64,000 bases of DNA from Hemibagrus wyckioides (Eukaryota; Chordata; Actinopteri; Siluriformes; Bagridae), in contig NC_080719.1 of assembly GCF_019097595.1 (NCBI RefSeq), positions 13,944,001 through 14,008,000 of the forward strand, read 5' to 3'. Of the stretch, positions 57,575 through 64,000 are shown piece by piece (within the stretch, counting starts at the first letter, position 1; each line of letters begins with the position of its first letter). A program made the translations under genes and the position numbers. The notes beneath the pieces are model-generated. The model had not been told where the DNA came from and did no database searches. It saw nothing but the letters and a program-made list of their open reading frames with translations.

Positions 57575-60555
57575 AGTTTCACAGAATCAGTAGGGAAATC
57601 ATATGATAGCCCAAATACAATAAAGGGACCGAACGTTACTTCTGTGCCTGGGTCTTCTTTCTACTCTTCTACTTTAGCTATCTGTCTATTCGTACACAGC
57701 AAGCAAGTTTGTCCTTTAAAAAAAAGAAAAAAAAAAAGAATTTTTTGTGAATAATGATTTTTTTAACTGTTGGTTATGGATGTTTAAGCATTTTCCCCTT
57801 TTGGACATCACTAACCCTATTTACTTGTGGTGAAATTTTTAATTCTTTGCACAGCCACAGCCTCTCTTACAAAGCACAAGGTAAATAATGCATCACTATA
57901 TCAGCACGACATATTGGCTAATTCCTTTTTATCAAGCCAACAGCAGGAATTGTGATTTTAAGCTGACAGAACATTTGTCAGGAAGATAGTGACCCCCAAC
58001 CAGGCGACAAAAAGGATGGGAATAATGACTGTCCGTATCTTCAGCCCCAGAAGGTTCGTCTCAGCCACAAGCAGATAATAAAGAGAGAGGAAATGTTTAG
58101 CGTATGGGCTTGATGTTTGATTGGTGGAAAATGGAAAATGGATAAAGTTCACACCAGTACAGGAATGCAGTCAGTTCATAAAGTTCACACCAGTACAGGA
58201 ATGCAGTCAGAGAGTCAGTGATTCTCTCACTATAAGACTTGTATATTTCATATGAAAAACTAGAGACTTTTTTATTTACATGCTAAAGTAAGACGCATAT
58301 TCTGAATTCTATTAAAAGCAAGGTTGTTTTTTTTTCAGAATCAACCCACATATTTTATTTTCAGCCTCTTGTACTCTTAGCCCAGGCATCATGACCCTTA
58401 TTAACCCAAGATCCATAGAAACAGGTGCAAAAATGCAAGGAAACATGTATGAACGAATTCATTCATGAACCTGTTGTAAAGCAACAGAAATGCAAAGAAA
58501 TGAGGAATTATTTGAACCCAAATGATGAATCAGCTTCAGCTGCATAAATCAACTTCTGCCCACTAGTCCTTTATTTACATGTCATAGGCATAGTACCTTT
58601 CCCAGGTTAATCCTAAAAAGAAAAACACCCAGTTTACGCAGGTCTTAAAATCTAAGATCCCTAAAATCAAACTACAAGCATGGAAATCATAAAAGGAAAA
58701 CACTCAGCAGGTCTGACTTAAGAAAAGAACAGAAAAAAAAATTCAGTGCTGATTTACAGGTGCCTGAATCTGAATTTGTAGAAAATAAAGATTCCTTTTT
58801 TTTTTTTGTCTAAATGATGTGCACTTGTTGACAGAAATGTGATAAGTGGCAATCCAACTGTGCTAATTAACCTGCATTAATCAGCCAATTTTCCAGAATG
58901 CTCACTGATGCTCATGTTTTCTATATTTAACATGAAAAGACACAAAGCTGCACCTCTGCGCTTTGTTACTACTTTATTTATTAATTAATTCCAAGGCAAT
59001 GTCATTATTTAACAGTCAAAACAAATGTGACAGAAACCCCTCGACTGCATAAAGATCATCTTTTCTTTGGAAGTAACATGCTGCAATGACAGCTAAAAAC
59101 AACAGGGAGAAAGCAGAGAAAAGGATTCCAGGTGAGGGAATGAAAGTGAAGAGCGGTGATGTGTTTACAGAGACAGGTGTGGGTGACTGAGACAGCTTGG
59201 ATCAAACAGCAATAAAATCAGAGCATTTCGACACCAAACTGTCCGACGTGACATGAGAAGGTGAAGAAAGCTCAATGAATAGACGAGAGAGGGTCCATCC
59301 CCCTTTTTTTTATCAGTCATCTTCCGTTCCAATATGACTTGAGCCTCTGAAGCGTCAGAAGTGTCATTTTTTTGGCTAGTTTGGTTGGTATATGTGTGTA
59401 TATTGTTTGTCTGTAGGTGTTTGTGTGTATTTGTGTGTGTATTTGTGAGTGTTGGGGAGGTTTTGAGTGAGGGGGTAGGTAGTTGTTTGTGTGTGTGGGG
59501 GGGGTTGAAGTGGGTGCGTGCATGTATTCAATTAAATTTAACTGTATTTGTATATTGCCTTTAAGAATGGACATTGTCACAAAGAAGCATTACAGGAATG
59601 TATGGGTATGTATGTGATGTGTAGATGGGTTGCATTTATGTGTGTATGTATGTGTTGCACTATGTGTGTGTGTGTGTGTACGAAAGATTGTATCAAGTCC
59701 ATATGAGACGTCCATTCATAATGCTGAAAAAGGTCATGCGGCAGCGTCGCCAATGTGAGATGAGAGTCCAGACAAGTGCGTCAATATCCACTAATGAAGT
59801 CGAATGGCACTATCAGACAAGGCCAGTTGGGATCTGAAAGGCCACTCCAGCTTTGATTATTCTGACATCTTATTACTACAATCCTTTAACCTCACTGATC
59901 CTCATGATTCACTGGTTTGTCTCAGACAGCTAAATATCTTTCAAACCAGAGAGGATTCACTAAAAAGAAGAAACTCCTGCCTGCTAGTCATCACTTATGA
60001 CACTCCTGATTGACCACTGACAGAAATTAACCAGAGTGGGTTTTCTGGATATGACATCAATGAACAGGCCAGGATCTTGCTTTACTGCCAATCAGTATTT
60101 GAGTGAAAAAATGCTACAAGGCCTACGCGTGCCGGAGGGATATAACTATGTTGGTCGACTGAATCACACACAGGAAGGAAGTCAACCAAGAAACACACAC
60201 GCTTGTACTTCACAGCACCTTTTATACCATTTACTGGAATCTCATGCTCACCCACAGCAACAAAGTCAGACATAATAGAAGGAAATACTTACATAAAATA
60301 GCACTCACTGTACACACTCCGGGCTATAAACACTTTCAAAGAGTCTCACACATTTTTTGACACACTTATTCAATTTGCCGGAACTGTTGCTATAACTACA
60401 GGCAGCCTACACAAAACCATGCACTTCTGATCAGTAGATTTTTCGACTAAAAAAAAAAACAAGACAGTTGCTGAATCTAATAAACATCATGTTTATTCCT
60501 GCATAGTTCCAAACAAATGAGTATTTATAACTACATGTGGCAGCCTGGGAAAAAC
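57575..60555. other. Mostly unique DNA, no gene identified
   Basis: Contains a short tandem duplication at 58143-58210, A- and T-runs near 57717-57740 and a GT-rich stretch at 59395-59510. Frames are short and lack domains. Confidence 0.5.
58143..58210 (+). repeat. Two-copy 36-bp tandem duplication
   Basis: 'taaagttcacaccagtacag' and 'gaatgcagtcag' occur at 58143 and again, identical, at 58179. Confidence 0.97.
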
Positions 60556-60574
60556 ATCCATAGTTCTGCTTGTT

Positions 60575-60860
60575 TCACTCCTCCTTGGTGCGATTTCTAT
60601 CTCCGCCCTGTGGGTGTGGAGTTTGCATGTTCTCTTCATATTTCTGCATCTTCCAGGTTCTCTGGTTTCCTGCCTCCTGCCCCATGTGCTGCAGTCTGAG
60701 TGGCATCTCTAAATTCTCTGTAGTGTGTGATTGTGTACTCTGATGGGTTGGCACCCTGTTCCCCACCTTGTGTGCAAGTTCTATGGGATAGTCTCCAGGC
60801 ACACCACACCCCTATATGGGATAAGTAGGACAGAAAATGGATGGATGGATGGATGGATAC
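60575..60860 (+). mobile_element. SINE with L2-like 3' half, diverged copy
   Basis: Has a B-box remnant 'ggtgcgatttcta', then 'ggagtttgcatgttctcttc', 'tggcatctctaaattctctg', 'tgatgggttggcaccctgtt' and a (GGAT)n tail at about 60836-60859. It matches the family of 40590-40912 but is more diverged. No clear target-site duplication. Confidence 0.75.
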
Positions 60861-60864
60861 ACCT

Positions 60865-62960
60865 AGTACTTATAAAACAACACTGACAAATTGTAAAGAC
60901 TGGTAAGAGTGCAATATTAAATGAGTTCTCAGTTTGATTATCAGCATTATCCACATCAATGTCGATGATGGCATAGGATTTGACAGAATTCCTTCAGTGT
61001 CAAGTGGAATTGGATAAAAAAAAATCTCTGTACACACCTCTACATAATTGATAAATTCTTCAGTAACTGACTAGTTTCAATTCAGTAACTGAATTGTTTA
61101 TGTTTTGAGTTCATTAGAAAATATCATGGGTGAGTACAAAAAATATATCATAGCATTATGCAATGTGCATCTACTCTGAAATTTTCCATACTAACAAAGT
61201 ACATTTAGCTTGTTTTCTTTACCATCTGCTCACCATTCACAAGCATTCTCTTCAAACATGGCAGCCTTTTCCCTCAGCACAGACTTTTCCTTCTGTTATG
61301 AAAGAAAAGAAATTGCCATGTGGAGTTTTAATGAGAGATCATTCAGCTCACTTTACACAAACACACACATACACATTTATCCTGTCATTTATCCTTTTAC
61401 ATTCCAATTGATGATGCCAAAGCAACAATAAAACTTGGTGCACGTGGGTGGAATAAAGCACAGCCGAAAGGAAGAAGTTAATAGATCGCTATGGTAACAG
61501 CTGTCAACCATCCATTCTCATCTATTAATATCAGAAAGCACTGCATTCTTGTGGTCACCAGGTTACATTATACTTGATGGGTTAATTGACTGTGAGCAGA
61601 TGTTAATGAGGTTCGCCGGCCCCTGTGAGGACGGGAGAGCCGTGAGGTGTGACGGGAAAAGGGGAGAGCAAGAAAGAGAGAGAGAGAGAGAGAGAGATAC
61701 AGAATAGTCTCTCATTTCATGCAATGCAGGTTGACCTGGATCTATGGAAACAGTACTGTGAAAAAAGGATTGATCCTGAGAGATTTCTGCAATGCTACAT
61801 GGGCATGGGGAAAGTAATCAAAATAAAGACTCATGAATTACTTAGTTGGTTTCATTATATTCACTGTGTTTACTGATACTGATAGAAACAAACTATCCCC
61901 ATCCTAGGCTCTCATATACCATTTGTTATAGTAAAGTAACATAAACATATATTATATTCATTCAGGCCTTTCTGAGAATTTTTCTCAGTCATTTCCAGAA
62001 TGGTTTCACAAAGACAAACCCCTTCCCAAAACAAGTAAGCAAAAGGTCAAAACCAGGAATATCCCAAACCACCACAGCTAAACCTGGCTGAAGGAAGAAA
62101 CACAACCAGACATGCTGTAAGACTTCACATGGGTTACAACATGTCAGGACTGAGGTGCTACAAATCAGAAACATGACTAGTCAAGAGGGGAAGGTGCTGT
62201 AATGATCATGGGATGTGAAGATGTGCTAGAGAAAACAGGAAGGGGAAGTAAACATAGAGTTAGTAAATATAAAGAATTTAAAATGAAATAATCTAATTTT
62301 TCATCTTACGCAAACAAAAAGATGCCTCAGTAAACGACGGAAAATATTTTATGTATATATTTTTGGAAACACCTGAATCCTGGATAGATAGATGAAGATA
62401 GATAGGTGAAACATCAGATAAAGTATAAGCGTGTGCAGTAGAGCTGAGTGGCAGATGCAATATGTAGTGCACAGGATTGGTGTGGAAAGAGTGCTTGTAC
62501 TCCAGATCTCCTCTCATACTGTAATCAGTGGTTTGCTAATAAAGCAGTAAACAGTGGTGCTGTGCCCAGTGCAATGCTCATTGGGATAGATGTTGGTTTA
62601 TTTCTGGGTTCTGAGTCACACACCCAGTTGAAGGACACTCATTTTGGGGGGAAAAAACAACCTAGTGTATGTCATGGGCTAATGGTGAAAAGTAAGAGCC
62701 TACTTCAACCTTTTAATATTGGCGGACTTTTTAAAGTGAACAACAAAAGAAAACATTTAAAACCAATCGTTTAAAAGAACTGTTCTTAAAAAATGTATCT
62801 AGTTGATTAGCTTTGACAGTTGCTATTTGTTTCCACAGGAACAGTTCATGTCAGACAGCATCAAACCATGGCACTGTTGATTATTTACTTAGAAAATTTC
62901 AGACCAGAGTGTTGATTTCCTTATTCATTTTTCCTCTAGGCTAAGCCTTTTAAAGTTTAC
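60865..62960. other. Mostly unique DNA, no gene identified
   Basis: A (GA)n run lies at 61673-61697. The region at about 61440-61660 looks conserved-like. The 108-codon frame at 62448-62774 has no recognised domain. Confidence 0.45.
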
Positions 62961-62968
62961 AAAAAAGG

Positions 62969-63074
<106 letters not shown>

Positions 63075-63106
63075 GATATTAGAAAGCAGGAATCGATGCA
63101 CTGATG

Positions 63107-63305
63107 GTCCAGTGGGCTGTGGTGGTCCAACAGTTAAGGCTCTGGGTTACTGATAAAAAAAGTCAATGATTCAAGCCCCAGAACTGTCAAGCTATGACCG
63201 TTTGTTCCTTGAGTAAGGCCCTTAATTCTCTCTGCTCCAATGACACCATATCATGGCTGACCCTGTGCTTTTATCCCATCTTCCTAACATACTGGAATAT
63301 GTGTT
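63107..63305 (+). mobile_element. SINE family B with tRNA-like head
   Basis: Head 'gtggtggtccaacagttaag' and 'gctctgggttactgat', B box 'gattcaagcccc', then 'ttccttgagtaaggccctta', 'ctctctgctccaatgacacc' and 'tatcatggctgaccctgtgc'. This is the family present in reverse at 52138-52297. The 114-codon frame starting at 63194 is within and beyond this SINE and has no domain. Confidence 0.75.
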
Positions 63306-63309
63306 CACA

Positions 63310-64000
63310 GTGTTGTCATTGTAATCATGGAGGAAAAAATTGTATATGTGTTCATGGAAAACATTTTGTTGTTAAAGAGACTTCCAATACTAGCAAAGAA
63401 GCAAACATCAGACACCTTTGTCAAAGCATTATTTTAAGTCACATTAGGCTGTATCTCTCAATCATTTGCATTTTGTGCTTATACTTTAAGCATTTATCTG
63501 CTACAGAGCTAAAGACTGTACCATGTGGAAGGAACTGACATTAGAACAGCTGTCACCCTAGCTAATAGTCTTTTATATTGGCCAAATTAGCATTGCATGT
63601 ACACCTCTCAGTAAAGGCAGTCATATAATTTTAGTGAGAAGCATAATATTTAAATGGAATGTCAAGATATCATAAACCTTGATAAACTGTGTAAAGGCTA
63701 TAATTGTGATATGGAAATAAACCATCAGCCCAATTCCAGATAACACAACATCTGGATCGATATTATGGAATTAGTGTTGGTCATTATTTCTATCAAAACA
63801 TGACTCTCTGTGATCTTTGAGAGATTCAAAAAATAAGTCAGAGATTAAAGAAAGAATCCAGTGGGAATAAAATATTCTAACAGATCTATAATTCACCCTA
63901 GACCAACCCTGAAACATTTTTAAATATACAAGAATTAATTAGCAAAATAAAGATAACTAGAAACTAGGTCTAGAACTAGAACACAAGGTAAGGTAATTAT
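63310..64000. other. AT-rich DNA, no gene seen
   Basis: No recognisable feature to the window edge. Confidence 0.5.

Noticed and set aside
63107..63190. A tRNA gene, because of the A- and B-box-like sequence
   Set aside because: It does not fold into a full cloverleaf by eye and is followed by the body of SINE family B, also present at 52138-52297.

Overview
The window reads as nuclear DNA from a ray-finned fish, most likely an otophysan and possibly a catfish. The basis is several Tc1-like DNA transposon families, an RTE-like LINE, an L2/CR1-like LINE, several tRNA-derived SINE families, and dense (TA)n, (GATA)n, (CA)n and (AAAT)n microsatellites on an AT-rich background. The order-level guess rests on my memory of similar fish repeats and is weak. 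I found no host protein-coding gene. Every long reading frame is either part of a mobile element or an artefact of a tandem array. I read the window as a gene desert, or the inside of a very large intron, shaped mainly by transposition and tandem-repeat growth.

Layout. 1-9 kb: decayed LINE, SINE, LTR-like and DNA-transposon fragments in AT-rich DNA. 9.15-12 kb: two arrays of one ~37-bp minisatellite family in opposite orientations, then (AAGAG)n and (GATA)n tracts. 13.2-16.05 kb: a 2.85-kb compound minisatellite with very little A on the + strand, containing a perfect 766-bp duplication at a 960-bp offset. 16-21.6 kb: little recognisable apart from one small window open on both strands. 21.64-24.74 kb: a nearly full-length but dead RTE-like LINE on the - strand. 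25-35 kb: mostly unique AT-rich DNA with a SINE, a possible non-autonomous DNA transposon and the longest (TA)n tract. 35.09-36.70 kb: a gutted Tc1 copy abutting a complete Tc1-like transposon of a different family, whose transposase frame is uninterrupted. 37-41 kb: SINE fragments, including one nested in an older repeat with a clear target-site duplication. 42.67-43.83 kb: two more dead Tc1 relatives. 44.73-45.38 kb: a 20-bp minisatellite that appears to have grown out of a SINE. 45.4-52 kb: mostly unique DNA. 52.1-54.3 kb: a SINE, a Tc1 3' end between (TA)n tracts and an L2/CR1-like reverse-transcriptase fragment. 55.4-57.6 kb: two non-autonomous elements with inverted ends. 57.6-64 kb: mostly unique DNA with two SINEs and a long (GATA)n tract.

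The only frame I would call a possibly functional gene is the Tc1-like transposase at 35532-36563 (-). The elements relate to one another as follows: the LINE and the SINE at 6461 share end sequences, so the LINE is a candidate source of that SINE's mobility. The intact transposase could in principle act on other copies carrying its ends, but the copy at 42670-43153 shows only one recognisable end. The minisatellites at 9.2 and 11.4 kb are copies of one family, and the one at 44.8 kb traces to a SINE segment also visible at 49.4 kb. I did not find a new defence, regulatory or metabolic system.
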